Source: Tumebacillus avium
GTDB taxonomy: Bacteria > Bacillota > Bacilli > Tumebacillales > Tumebacillaceae
Assembly: GCF_002162355.1 (NCBI RefSeq)
Contig: NZ_CP021434.1
Location: 2,022,501-2,086,500 of the forward strand
Direction: 5' to 3'
Length of the DNA: 64,000 nucleotides
Shown: one piece after another, positions 52,457 through 60,215 of the stretch
Numbering within the stretch: position 1 is the first letter of the stretch
Layout: each line of letters opens with the position of its first letter
Notes under the pieces: generated by a model
Told to the model about the DNA's origin: nothing
The model's database searches: none
What the model saw: only the letters and a program-made list of their open reading frames with translations
Translations under genes and position numbers: made by a program

Positions 52457-52633
52457 GTCGCCCCCTCCTTCTGAACAATTCTATCTCCTATATATAGCAC
52501 ATGCGCTGGCTTCTGAGGAGGGTCTTAGTCGGCCCTCCGTCCCGAGGCGGAGCGTTTACCCGACTGTGGGGCGGCGCGTGTCTGGGTGATTTTTCCTACA
52601 ATGAAGTTAACAAGAGTTGGAGGGAGACAGCGG
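52457..52633. other. Intergenic region between divergent genes
   Basis: It contains an inverted repeat GGAGGG (about 52519) / CCCTCC and a weak TACAAT near 52595. No small gene found. Confidence 0.4.
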
Positions 52634-53572
52634 ATGAACACGGTGTACGAAGTGAACGGACTGACCAAGATCTATGACAATCAGAAAAAGGCCAACGACA
52701 ACATCTCCTTGGCGATCCGGCAAGGCGAGGTCGTCGGCGTGCTGGGCCCGAATGGCGCGGGCAAATCCACCTTGATCAAGCAGATGGTCGGGCATGTCAA
52801 GCCAACCGAAGGGGAGATCCGGCTGTTTGGCGCAGATGTGATCAAACGCTCCGACCTGATCCCGCAGTATGTCGGATACTACGACCAGCGTCCGGCGGCG
52901 CTCGATGCGCTGACCGGGTATGAAGCGATCTACTGCACGGGACGGCTGCGCGGCATGTCGCGGGCGGCGGCGAAAGGGGCGGCCGACCGATTGATCGAGC
53001 TCTTAAACCTCGGCGAAGTCCGCAAGCGCGAGATTCGCAAAATGTCGGGCGGGCAGCAGCGCATGGTCGGGTTTGCCACCGTTTTGATCGGCGAACTTCC
53101 GGTGTTGATCCTCGATGAGCCGACCAACGAGCTCGACCCGGAGCGCCGCCGGCAGTTGTGGGATACTTTGGCGGAAAAGAACCGCCAGGAAGGCACGACG
53201 ATCCTGCTCGTCACGCACAACGTGCTGGAAGCGGAGCAAGTCGTCGACAAAGTCGCCGTCATCGACCACGGCCAACTGCTCGCCTACGACAGCGTCGGCA
53301 AGCTGAAGCAGCAGGTGGACAGCCGTTTGCGGCTGGAGCTGACCGTGCGGCCGGAAGAGGGCGAGCGTCTGGAAGCGCTGCTGAGCGGATACGGCACCTT
53401 GCAGCGTCCCGCCGCGAATAAAATCCGCCTCTTTATGGAAGAGGGGCGTGCCGGAGATGCTTTGCAAGCGGTGGTCAGCGAGGCGGGCGACGGCTGCGAA
53501 GAGTACCGCGTCGTGCCGCCGAGCCTCGAAGATGTGTATTTTAAGCTGGGTGGAAAGGAAGGATCGATCTAA
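52634..53572 (+). CDS. ABC transporter ATP-binding protein
   Basis: A 312-aa ABC ATPase: GPNGAGKST Walker A, MSGGQQRMVGFATVL signature, LILDEPTNELDPERR Walker B and a switch His in VTHNVLEAEQVV. A C-terminal domain of about 90 residues follows. The ATG at 52634 follows GGAGGGAG. It forms an exporter with the permease beginning 2 bp after its stop. Substrate unknown. Confidence 0.85.
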   Translation: MNTVYEVNGLTKIYDNQKKANDNISLAIRQGEVVGVLGPNGAGKSTLIKQMVGHVKPTEGEIRLFGADVIKRSDLIPQYVGYYDQRPAALDALTGYEAIYCTGRLRGMSRAAAKGAADRLIELLNLGEVRKREIRKMSGGQQRMVGFATVLIGELPVLILDEPTNELDPERRRQLWDTLAEKNRQEGTTILLVTHNVLEAEQVVDKVAVIDHGQLLAYDSVGKLKQQVDSRLRLELTVRPEEGERLEALLSGYGTLQRPAANKIRLFMEEGRAGDALQAVVSEAGDGCEEYRVVPPSLEDVYFKLGGKEGSI

Positions 53573-53573
53573 G

Positions 53574-54392
53574 ATGAAAGCAACAGCTATGCAAGTGCAG
53601 GCGGCCCCGATGCCGCAATCGATCGTCAAGCGCGAACCTATCCCGCTCTGGAAGCGCAAAGTCAGCGAAGTGGCCACCCTCTGCTGGATGCAGCTGCTCG
53701 AACTCCGTCAAAACTGGATCTGGGTCGTGCTGCTCGCCAGCATGTTCCCGCTGACGACCCTGATGTTTATGAAATTCTTAAATCCCAATCCCACCCCGGC
53801 CTACATCGTGCAGGCCATCGCCGGTAACATGATCTTTGGCGTCATCGTGACAGGCGTAAACATGATGTCGCAAAACATCTCCTGGCAGAAAGAGCAAGGG
53901 CATTTTACCTACTATCTCTCGCTGCCTGTCCACAAGCTGTCATTCATCACCGCCGTGCTGTTCCGCGGTCTGCTCAATACCGTACCGTCGCTGGTGGTGA
54001 TGGCGCTGATCGGGAAGCTTGCCTTCGAGGTGGAGTTCCATTACAGCTGGTGGCTCCTGCTCCTGTTCTTCCTGGCGACGTATGTCTGCTCCGCGTTTGG
54101 CACGGTGATCGGTTTTTGGAGCAAGAATCAGCAGCTGACCAACATGCTGTCCCAAGTGCTGATGATGTTCCTATCGTTCCTCTCCCCGGTGATGGTCACG
54201 ATGGAACAGTTGCCGGGTGCGTTGCAAGGCGTTGCTTATGTGTTCCCGACGACTTACATCGCTGAAGCAGCACGGGCGTTGCTGTTGACGGGCTACTCTT
54301 CGGCGGTGGGCTGGCAGTTGCTGATTTTGACGGGGTATGCGCTTGTGTTTACGGTGTTGATTATTAAAAAGGCAGATTGGCGTGCGAAATAA
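53574..54392 (+). CDS. ABC-2 type permease
   Basis: A 272-aa permease with six hydrophobic helices; the N-terminal 45 residues are cytoplasmic. FPTTYIAEAARALLLTGY is the conserved ABC-2 motif. The C-terminus VLIIKKADWRAK has two degenerate copies downstream (near 55680 and 57505-57580). The ATG at 53574 follows GGAAGGA. Confidence 0.82.
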   Translation: MKATAMQVQAAPMPQSIVKREPIPLWKRKVSEVATLCWMQLLELRQNWIWVVLLASMFPLTTLMFMKFLNPNPTPAYIVQAIAGNMIFGVIVTGVNMMSQNISWQKEQGHFTYYLSLPVHKLSFITAVLFRGLLNTVPSLVVMALIGKLAFEVEFHYSWWLLLLFFLATYVCSAFGTVIGFWSKNQQLTNMLSQVLMMFLSFLSPVMVTMEQLPGALQGVAYVFPTTYIAEAARALLLTGYSSAVGWQLLILTGYALVFTVLIIKKADWRAK

Positions 54393-54408
54393 GTGAAAAT
54401 AGGATACA

Positions 54409-54445
54409 AAAGAAACCTTGCATCTGGGCAAGGTTTCTTTTCTTT
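54409..54445 (+). terminator. Terminator after ABC permease
   Basis: AAAGAAACCTTG (54409-54420) / CAAGGTTTCTTT (54429-54440), then a T-rich tail. Confidence 0.8.
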
Positions 54446-54533
54446 TTGAATAGAACAAATAAAACTTGTCCGACTTAAGTTTATATGATATGGTAATTTG
54501 TTTTTAACATATAAAATATAGATGGAGGTTTCT

Positions 54534-54920
54534 ATGGTTAAACTAAAAAGTAAAGCGGCTATTTTTGCGATTTCCGCTATGGTGGCAATGGTCCCATTCA
54601 CAGCACTCGCAAGCAGTTACAACATTTGGTACGAGTTTGATACAACATTAACTGGCCAGACACGTTATTATGATGGTCAAAACATCTCTCTGTCATTGAA
54701 CTCAAGTACTCCAATATCAGGAATCACGACTTTTAACGTCATGCTTTACCGTGAAGTTAACTGGGGAGTAGATGTTGTTGTGGGTTCTGGTACTGCTCAA
54801 CGTAACGGGGTCACGAGCTTAAAGTTTCCAAATGTAGGCCCAGAGAATTACTACACCTATTTTTCAAAAGCTTATGACACCGATACTGTTACTGGAACCG
54901 GTATCTTTTCCAATTACTAA
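54534..54920 (+). CDS. Small secreted protein, unknown
   Basis: A 128-aa protein. Signal peptide of about 27 residues (MVKLKSKAAIFAISAM...TALA) with an ALA cleavage motif. The mature part is rich in Tyr, Thr, Asn and Ser with predicted beta structure (SYNIWYEFDTTLTGQTRYYD). Not recognised. TGGAGG precedes the ATG. It is much more AT-rich than the chromosomal norm here, suggesting an imported gene. Confidence 0.7.
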   Translation: MVKLKSKAAIFAISAMVAMVPFTALASSYNIWYEFDTTLTGQTRYYDGQNISLSLNSSTPISGITTFNVMLYREVNWGVDVVVGSGTAQRNGVTSLKFPNVGPENYYTYFSKAYDTDTVTGTGIFSNY

Positions 54921-54956
54921 GTTGATATACTCCATCAAGAATTTATTGTAAAGTAA

Positions 54957-54995
54957 AGGAGGGGGGATGCAGATTCATGCACCTCCCCTCTTCAA
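54957..54995 (+). promoter_or_regulatory. Strong intergenic hairpin before VanZ gene
   Basis: GAGGGGGGATGCA pairs with TGCACCTCCCCTC over 13 positions with one mismatch and one wobble, loop 6 nt. A T-poor tail makes terminator function uncertain. Confidence 0.5.
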
Positions 54996-55014
54996 ATTTG
55001 AAAGGGTGATAATA

Positions 55015-55605
55015 ATGCTGGATTTTGATGGACTGCAGATCGTCATTGCAGGAATACTTTACTTAGTCGTCATCTCTTTGTATATTTTGAAGAAAAAACC
55101 AATAGTAGATTGCTTTATTTTAACTGTTTTCTACGTTTATGTTGTCGGTGTCATTGCCATCACTATTTTTCCGATACCTATTCATGATAATGTACTTGAA
55201 ATTCTTAGAGAAGGTAATATCGAGCCGCCAAACAACTGGGTTCCTTTTGAGTCTATCTCCCAGATGTTGACCAATGCTTCTACGCAGGTTGCAACAAAGC
55301 AAATCTTAGGGAACTTACTTTTGTTCCTTCCTTTTGGCTTTTTGCTACCACTGTTAGGAGGACGGGTGATTAAGGCATATCAAGTCCTCGGTTTGGGTTT
55401 GGTCGCTTCTTTCTTGATTGAAGGTTTTCAACAATTGATCGGGCTGATAATTAACTTCAATTATCGAGTTTTTGACATTGATGACTGTCTGATCAATACG
55501 TTTGGGACCATACTCGGGTATATGCTGTTTAGATTGGCGCTGCCGTTGCTGCAACAGATAAAACCTCTGGGGTACCCCGACAGGAAGAACACTTTGCGTG
55601 AATAG
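55015..55605 (+). CDS. VanZ-family membrane protein
   Basis: A 196-aa VanZ-like protein with five hydrophobic helices. The family motif GNLLLFLPFGFLLPLL is at about residues 98-113, and IEGFQQLIGL then VFDIDDCLINTFGTILGY follow. VanZ gives low-level teicoplanin resistance in vanA clusters; most chromosomal homologues have unknown roles. The ATG at 55015 follows AAAGGG. AT-rich. Confidence 0.85.
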   Translation: MLDFDGLQIVIAGILYLVVISLYILKKKPIVDCFILTVFYVYVVGVIAITIFPIPIHDNVLEILREGNIEPPNNWVPFESISQMLTNASTQVATKQILGNLLLFLPFGFLLPLLGGRVIKAYQVLGLGLVASFLIEGFQQLIGLIINFNYRVFDIDDCLINTFGTILGYMLFRLALPLLQQIKPLGYPDRKNTLRE

Positions 55606-55644
55606 GGAACAGCAAAAAATAATTTGGCAGTACCTGTTGCGACA

Positions 55645-55705
55645 TGCGCGAAATTGAACCGGCAACTGGGTAAGCTCAAAGTAGATTGGCGTTCTAAATA
55701 AGCGA
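55645..55705 (+). repeat. Degenerate copy of the ABC permease tail
   Basis: GTAGATTGGCGT...AAATAAGCGAAAA repeats the end of the permease gene at 54372-54400 (GCAGATTGGCGT...AAATAAGTGAAAA), including the stop codon, but upstream frame is lost. Confidence 0.65.
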
Positions 55706-55738
55706 AAAGCGGCTCTTGCACAGAGCCGCTTTTTTGAT
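55704..55738 (+). terminator. Terminator, first copy of a repeated GCGGCTC hairpin
   Basis: AAAAGCGGCTCT (55706-55717) / AGAGCCGCTTTT (55723-55734). Near-identical hairpins lie at 56468-56503 and 57576-57606. Confidence 0.8.
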
Positions 55739-55831
55739 ATATTGGTGATGCAGAGAATCTGAAATTCAGAAATTCTGCCTCGAATAGCATACAGAAATGC
55801 AGACAAAACTGAATAAGGGAGTGCATAGTAT

Positions 55832-56173
55832 ATGGCGACAGCAGTCAAGCAGATCATGGATTTAAGGAAAGGCGTGACGGACATGGCGAAGATTCGCCTG
55901 AACAAACGCTCCACCATCACCATACCGAAAGCGATTGTCGACCAGTTTAAGCTGCAGGAAGGCGACCAGTTGGAGATCACCGTTGAAAATGGACGGATCA
56001 TTTTGGAACCGATGTTTTCCGTGCCGATGGATCAGGCGTGGTTTTGGAGCAAAGAGTGGCAGTCAAAGGAGCGCGAAGCAGAGGAAGACTTGCAAGCGGG
56101 CCGCGTGTCGGGGCCGTTCACTTCGATGGATGACATCAAAGCGAGACTCGATTCGCTGAAAAAACAGGACTGA
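55832..56173 (+). CDS. AbrB/MazE-type antitoxin-like protein
   Basis: A 113-aa protein. The SpoVT/AbrB swapped-hairpin domain is at about residues 18-62 (MAKIRLNKRSTITIPKAIV and EGDQLEITVENGRIILEP). The C-terminal 50 residues are charged helix, likely the toxin-binding part. ATG 55832 follows AAGGGAG; an in-frame ATG at 55883 begins exactly at the domain and is an alternative. A toxin-like gene follows after 13 bp. Confidence 0.78.
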   Translation: MATAVKQIMDLRKGVTDMAKIRLNKRSTITIPKAIVDQFKLQEGDQLEITVENGRIILEPMFSVPMDQAWFWSKEWQSKEREAEEDLQAGRVSGPFTSMDDIKARLDSLKKQD

Positions 56174-56186
56174 CCAGGTGCGGCCG

Positions 56187-56468
56187 ATGTGGCATAATCA
56201 GATGCAAATCATCATGACCGCCCGATTTGAAAAGTCATTCATGAAACTCGATGCACAGTCACAGGCAGCCGTTCTGGAGGCAATCGATAGGTTGTTTCAT
56301 CAGCCGGACCATCCTTCTTTACGCAGGAAAAAGGTGCAAGGAACGCACGGCAAAGTGTGGGAGATCAGCGGCAACATGGACATCCGCATCACCTTTCATC
56401 TTGCAAAACCGAACGGGATCATCCTGCGCAACTGCGGTCATCATGATGATGCATTAAAAAAACCATAG
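56187..56468 (+). CDS. RelE/YafQ-like toxin
   Basis: A 93-aa RelE-superfamily protein: MTARFEKSFMKLDAQSQAAVLEAI, then KKVQGTHGKVWEISGNMDIRITFHL and a C-terminal NCGHHDDALKKP, typical of ribosome-dependent mRNA interferases (conserved basic residues and a terminal His). It is preceded by the AbrB-like antitoxin, so the pair is a type II toxin-antitoxin candidate. AGGTG precedes the ATG at 56187. Confidence 0.78.
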   Translation: MWHNQMQIIMTARFEKSFMKLDAQSQAAVLEAIDRLFHQPDHPSLRRKKVQGTHGKVWEISGNMDIRITFHLAKPNGIILRNCGHHDDALKKP

Positions 56469-56503
56469 AAAAAGCGGCTCTCGCACAGAGCCGCTTTTTT
56501 GAT
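56468..56503. terminator. Terminator, second copy of the repeated hairpin
   Basis: AAAAGCGGCTCT / AGAGCCGCTTTTTT with the same GCAC loop core as the hairpin at 55704-55738. Serves the convergent lipoprotein gene too. Confidence 0.8.
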
Positions 56504-56506
56504 CCA

Positions 56507-57280
56507 TTATGAACCTTTTGGTTTCGCAAACGGAAACGAATAAACAGCGGCATTAGGAAGTGAAGCTGCTAAACTCTGCAGTTCACGTTCACTCAGGTTT
56601 CCGGCGATCCATACGACATGACCTTGATCAATGTAGTAGAAGAGGGTGCCGGTGTCTTGCTTGACGTACCACGCATCGATGCCATTCATCTGAACGACCT
56701 TGGCGTTTTTGAGAGCGGAAAATGCTGTGGAATGCGGGTATTTGCCAATGACGATCTGCTTCTTATCGTCTGCGAATACCCAAGCTTGGTTGTCCTCCGT
56801 GTTTACGGAGAGTTTGGAGACCACAAATTGTTCCATGGGCAGGTCGAGCCCTTCTTTGTCTGATAACATGCCTGCTTTCTTGATGTGAATGTCAGCGAGT
56901 CCGGCTATCGACCACTGCTCTCCGTTATGGGTTAAGAAGAGGAAGGTGTAGCATGGATCGGCAACAGGAACTTTCAGAGCAACGACACCGTTTTGCAAAA
57001 AGGTTGTTGCCCATTCTGCATCTTGTTCAGTAGGAGCACGCTTCGTAGAATCGGAAAATTCCCACTCGGTTTGATGGATCGCCGCTTGAATCGGTGTCTG
57101 TTTTTGTTCAGAAGGTGCACTTTTGCTGATAATGCTGCGCAACTGAAGGTTATTTTCCGGACTTTGAACTGGGGGCTTCTGGGGCGGATCATTCGGTTTC
57201 GATTCTTCGGAACAACCGGAAATGATACTGGCGACAAGTACAAGGGATACGCCGAGGCCAGCTAGTCGGAGGTAACTCAT
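56507..57280 (-). CDS. Putative lipoprotein, unknown function
   Basis: A 257-aa lipoprotein. The signal peptide ends in the lipobox SIISGC. A Pro/Gln-rich linker (NDPPQKPPVQSPEN) precedes a body with alternating strands (QWSIAGLADIHIKK, DNQAWVFADDKKQIV). It ends in a DUF4367-like segment (AWYVKQDTGTLFYYIDQGHVVWIAGNL). The ATG at 57280 is chosen, but no strong ribosome-binding site is seen and a TTG at 57295 is possible. Confidence 0.65.
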   Translation of the reverse strand: MSYLRLAGLGVSLVLVASIISGCSEESKPNDPPQKPPVQSPENNLQLRSIISKSAPSEQKQTPIQAAIHQTEWEFSDSTKRAPTEQDAEWATTFLQNGVVALKVPVADPCYTFLFLTHNGEQWSIAGLADIHIKKAGMLSDKEGLDLPMEQFVVSKLSVNTEDNQAWVFADDKKQIVIGKYPHSTAFSALKNAKVVQMNGIDAWYVKQDTGTLFYYIDQGHVVWIAGNLSERELQSLAASLPNAAVYSFPFAKPKGS

Positions 57281-57504
57281 GCTACAAGGTACCAACGCAG
57301 CGCGTGCGGTGTTTTGTAAGATTTCCAGCCTGCGATCAATGCTGTTGTCATAACTTGTGTAGCCCCCTAGTGACTTTCTGGATTTCCAGAGAAAGTATAA
57401 GTGATGACTTTAGTAGAGCACATATGTCGATGCAGAGCAATAACTTTAATTGAATTGAATCTTCTGTCCAATACAAAAGTGTGCCACTTCCCGCGCCCTT
57501 TGAA

Positions 57505-57580
57505 TCTCGCTCACATATGGGATCGCAGTTGCTCATTTTGACTGCGGATGAGTTTCTCTTCACGGTACTGAATAGCAAAA
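57505..57580 (+). repeat. Degenerate copy of the ABC permease 3' end
   Basis: GCAGTTGCT.ATTTTGAC and later CTTCACGGTACTGAATAG match the last codons of the permease at 54311-54365, roughly two thirds identical by eye with no intact frame. A remnant of a duplication. Confidence 0.6.
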
Positions 57581-57606
57581 AGCGGCTCCTGATGAGCCGC
57601 TTTTTA
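57576..57606 (+). terminator. Terminator, third copy of the repeated hairpin
   Basis: AAAAAGCGGCTC (57577-57588) / GAGCCGCTTTTT (57594-57605). Confidence 0.75.
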
Positions 57607-57724
57607 TAGCTGTATTTTTCTTGCCTGACAGTCTCGTTCTGTTGGTCATAGACGGCAACATGGAGTTCCCATTCGAACGAGCAGCGGCATTTGTCTCCGG
57701 AAAATCGCCACTTTTTGATGAGTA

Positions 57725-58120
57725 TTATTGACCCTCTCGGGCATCACGTAATTTTAGTTCGCGCAACTTGATCGGCAAGTCTAGCACCTTAATATAGTCA
57801 TCCCGAACCTCCGGGGACATTGGTTTGCCGTTCACGTCAAGTATTTTGTTTTGAGCAATCTCGTCACGAATTTCTTTTATCGTTTTTCCTTCTGTGGTGG
57901 GGAGGATAGCATTTTCTTCAACCAGTTGTCCCAATAAAAAATCGGGTGAAGTCCCAAAATATTCAGCGAGTAGACAGAGGTTGTGGTATTTTGGCTTCGA
58001 TTCGCCAAGTTCGTATCGAGTATAGGTAGTTCGATCGATTCCTAAGTGTGCCGCAACGGTTTTTTGCGAAACACCCTTTTTTTCACGTAAACACTTTAAA
58101 CGAGTGCCTATTATCTGCAT
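57725..58120 (-). CDS. XRE-family repressor
   Basis: A 131-aa protein: helix-turn-helix at residues about 5-60 (RLKCLREKKGVSQKTVAAH, RTTYTRYELGESKPKY), then a C-terminal tail with IKEIRDEIAQ. The layout is that of phage or ICE repressors. The ATG at 58120 follows AGGTGATGG. It is divergent from a Cro-size XRE gene, with three matching operators between them. Confidence 0.82.
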   Translation of the reverse strand: MQIIGTRLKCLREKKGVSQKTVAAHLGIDRTTYTRYELGESKPKYHNLCLLAEYFGTSPDFLLGQLVEENAILPTTEGKTIKEIRDEIAQNKILDVNGKPMSPEVRDDYIKVLDLPIKLRELKLRDAREGQ

Positions 58121-58148
58121 GCCATCACCTACCTGTACCCCATTATAT

Positions 58149-58220
58149 GTGACAAAATGGCACATTGAAATACGTGTACAATTCGCACATACTAGTCTTT
58201 GAAATGTGTATATTTTGCAC
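58149..58220. promoter_or_regulatory. Three 15-bp GTG-N9-CAC operators
   Basis: GTGACAAAATGGCAC (58149-58163), GTGTACAATTCGCAC (58174-58188) and GTGTATATTTTGCAC (58206-58220). All share GTG..a.aaTt.gCAC and sit between the divergent XRE genes, as expected for a repressor/Cro-like switch. Confidence 0.7.
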
Positions 58221-58246
58221 CTGAAAAGACGGAGGGGAACGGCGGA

Positions 58247-58432
58247 GTGAACAATACATGGCTTACCGAAAAGCGAAAAAACAAAGGACTCAGCCAGTCT
58301 CAGCTCGCAACTCTAGTCGAAGTTGACAGAAGCTACATCACACGGATCGAAAACGGTCGAAGACCCAGCGTGGAGATTGCACAGCGCATCGCAGTGGTGC
58401 TTGATTTCCCATGGACCAAGTTTTTTGAATAA
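58247..58432 (+). CDS. Small XRE (Cro-like) regulator
   Basis: A 61-aa protein that is almost wholly an XRE helix-turn-helix: WLTEKRKNKGLSQSQLATLV, DRSYITRIENGRRPS. GTG at 58247 follows GGAGGGG at about 9 bp. Divergent from the 131-aa XRE repressor, it likely binds the same operators. It may regulate the downstream RiPP-like locus (inference). Confidence 0.75.
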   Translation: MNNTWLTEKRKNKGLSQSQLATLVEVDRSYITRIENGRRPSVEIAQRIAVVLDFPWTKFFE

Positions 58433-58520
58433 ATAGTAAGTGGTTTGTTCCTGTTGATAAAGGCGTTTATAGAACAAAATAATAATATTGACACAATTGT
58501 TGACTTTAGTTAGTAGTGTT

Positions 58521-58534
58521 ATTACAATTGTAAT
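58521..58534. promoter_or_regulatory. Perfect palindrome ATTACAATTGTAAT
   Basis: A 14-bp perfect palindrome upstream of the candidate precursor gene; a second CAATTG centre lies nearby at 58497. Candidate operator. Confidence 0.45.
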
Positions 58535-58599
58535 TGTGTTACTTATGTTTTTCAGGGGATTAAATCCCCCCGAAGAATCTCTTTTAGGAGGTGATCAGG

Positions 58600-58686
58600 T
58601 TGTCTTTGCTGGCACAAGTTAAAGCGGTTACCGTAGCTGTAGAATCCACTCGAAATGCTACGAATAACATCAACATTAAAGGCTAA
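58600..58686 (+). CDS. Candidate RiPP precursor peptide (28 aa)
   Basis: The TTG at 58600 follows AGGAGGTGATC, a perfect anti-16S match, at good spacing. The peptide begins SLLAQVKAV and ends NATNNINIKG, with no Cys. A hairpin with a T-rich tail follows, then the radical SAM gene. The order precursor-attenuator-radical SAM is typical of RiPP clusters. No family recognised; a leader peptide or attenuator ORF is an alternative. Confidence 0.55.
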   Translation: MSLLAQVKAVTVAVESTRNATNNINIKG

Positions 58687-58698
58687 TCGCAATATCAT

Positions 58699-58740
58699 CT
58701 GCTCGTTCTATCCTTCTATGTAATGAACGAGCAGACTTTT
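58699..58740 (+). terminator. Attenuator-like hairpin after the precursor
   Basis: CTGCTCGTTC (58699-58708) / GAACGAGCAG (58725-58734), then ACTTTT. Such hairpins raise precursor over enzyme levels. Confidence 0.6.
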
Positions 58741-58760
58741 ATATAAAAGGGGGAGTTAGG

Positions 58761-59304
58761 ATGAGTACATTGTTGCTTTATCCGCCGATCACTGACCCGA
58801 CTTCGGGTTATCATAGTCTGACATACATTGAGACGTATGCTCGGAGTCAGGGCTTTCAAGACATCGATCTGATCGACACAAATATCGAGGCTTTTTAATA
58901 CACAATGAATTTCGAACAGATTCAACAAATCAAGCTGCGGACTCAATCAAGGCTCAATGAATTAGAGGATCGGGAATCTCTGGATGCCTCTGAACAGATG
59001 GAGCTTTTTTATTTGTGGAAAGCGAAGCATTTTCCTTACGATGATTTGCAAGATGCTGTGAAAACCTTGCGAGATGCAGAATCCTTTTACGACTATTCAC
59101 AATATCGTCCAGCAGTTGAACTGATCGAGGATTGGTTGAACGTGCTGTCTTTATCAGGTTATCCGGGGCAGTTTAGCGGTTTTAGCCTTTCGATTCGTTC
59201 TCGGTTTAACTTAATGAGTTCAAAGGATCTGAGTGACCATCGGATCGCTGAACGTATTGCGGCACCTTTTGAGTCATACTTTCAAGATATTCTTCTCCCC
59301 ATGG
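58761..59304 (+). pseudogene. B12-type radical SAM protein, 5' part (nonsense codon, transposon-split)
   Basis: ATG at 58761 follows AAAGGGGGAG. MSTLLLYPPITDPTSGYHSLTY starts a cobalamin-binding-like domain. After 45 codons an in-frame TAA (58896-58898) interrupts; the same frame then goes on through YTMNFEQIQQIKLR to FQDILLPM at the transposon. The frame is resumed after the transposon at 62325. Reinitiation at the ATG at 58905 is possible but would lack the N-terminus. Overall the gene is disrupted at least twice. Confidence 0.75.
59299..59304 (+). repeat. Target-site duplication, left copy (CCATGG)
   Basis: CCATGG at 59299-59304 and 62319-62324 flank the transposon. Exact length (4-6 bp) depends on where the ends are placed. 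Confidence 0.7.
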
Positions 59305-59347
59305 TGTTACTACTGCCCTAATATGTCCGTAAATTGATAGGCTCTGC

Positions 59348-59375
59348 TGTCCAAGAAATGACGGAAAAGATGACC
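59348..59375 (+). repeat. Subterminal transposase-binding repeat, left end
   Basis: TGTCCAA-4-TGACGGA-4-ATGACC starting 43 nt from the left terminus. A second, shorter ATGTCC-type copy lies closer to the end. Confidence 0.7.
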
Positions 59376-59414
59376 GCGTGAGCGGTGTTAAACAGGAAAG
59401 AAAAAACGGGAGAA

Positions 59415-60215
59415 TCAAGTCAATTCTCCCGCGATTACCCGTTTCACCATGTGGTCGTCAATGATTCGATGCTTATTTGCTGCTCCATAGATCAGACTAT
59501 GTGTGGCCGCCTTATTCACCAAGCGAATCGTACCACTTGAATAACGATAGATCTCATCAACCGCACCATCCGTGAAAATGTCACGGCTAACGCCCGCATA
59601 TTCCAGATGACGAGCTATGTACGCCCCAACCTGTACGCGGTCGTAGTGAACCAGTTTGCACTGTAGATCAATCCTTTGCCGAATGGCCGTAAACATCTGG
59701 AGTTGAAGGCGATCCCACAGTTCATTTTGTCCGACTAGGATCAGAGCCATTGGACTCTGGGCATCCATTTTGAAGTTCAGCAGAAACCGCACTTCTTCAA
59801 ACATTTCTTTGTCTAACAGATGCGCTTCATCGACCACCACGACTGGTTGCAAGCGATGAATCCCCCGCATCAGCTCAATTTCCCGATGCAGTTGTCTCTT
59901 GCTGTCCCCTCGATAAAACTTCGCTTCACACCCCAACTGTTCAAGCAAACCCTTGTAAAAATGGCGAGGCGTTAGCTTTGAATCGGATAGGTACAACAGT
60001 TTAAATCTCGATGTGTCGAGCACATCCGCGAATCGGCGGATCGTCGTTGTTTTACCAGTTCCGCAATCGCCGGTCACAACGGAGAACCATTGCCTTTCGG
60101 CCGTATATTCCAATCTCTCAAGCGTTTCTTCCAAAACATCCGACGCATACAGCTCATGGGTAGGAATATCACGAGAAAAAGGGGTTCTCGCCATTTCATA
60201 AAACGCCTCAAACAT
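59415..60215 (-). CDS. AAA ATPase, TnsC/ExeA-like transposition protein
   Basis: A 266-aa AAA protein: MFEAFYEMARTPFSRDIP start as in ExeA/TniB-like proteins, Walker A GDCGTGKTT at residues 49-57 and Walker B VVVVDEAHLLD. It serves as the ATP-dependent target/activation partner of the DDE transposase. The ATG at 60215 overlaps the transposase end; GAGGAGG precedes it. The longer upstream frame is not used. Confidence 0.85.
   Translation of the reverse strand: MFEAFYEMARTPFSRDIPTHELYASDVLEETLERLEYTAERQWFSVVTGDCGTGKTTTIRRFADVLDTSRFKLLYLSDSKLTPRHFYKGLLEQLGCEAKFYRGDSKRQLHREIELMRGIHRLQPVVVVDEAHLLDKEMFEEVRFLLNFKMDAQSPMALILVGQNELWDRLQLQMFTAIRQRIDLQCKLVHYDRVQVGAYIARHLEYAGVSRDIFTDGAVDEIYRYSSGTIRLVNKAATHSLIYGAANKHRIIDDHMVKRVIAGELT

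Noticed and set aside
57348..57578. 76-codon minus-strand frame
   Set aside because: It is antisense to the permease-tail remnant and lacks support.
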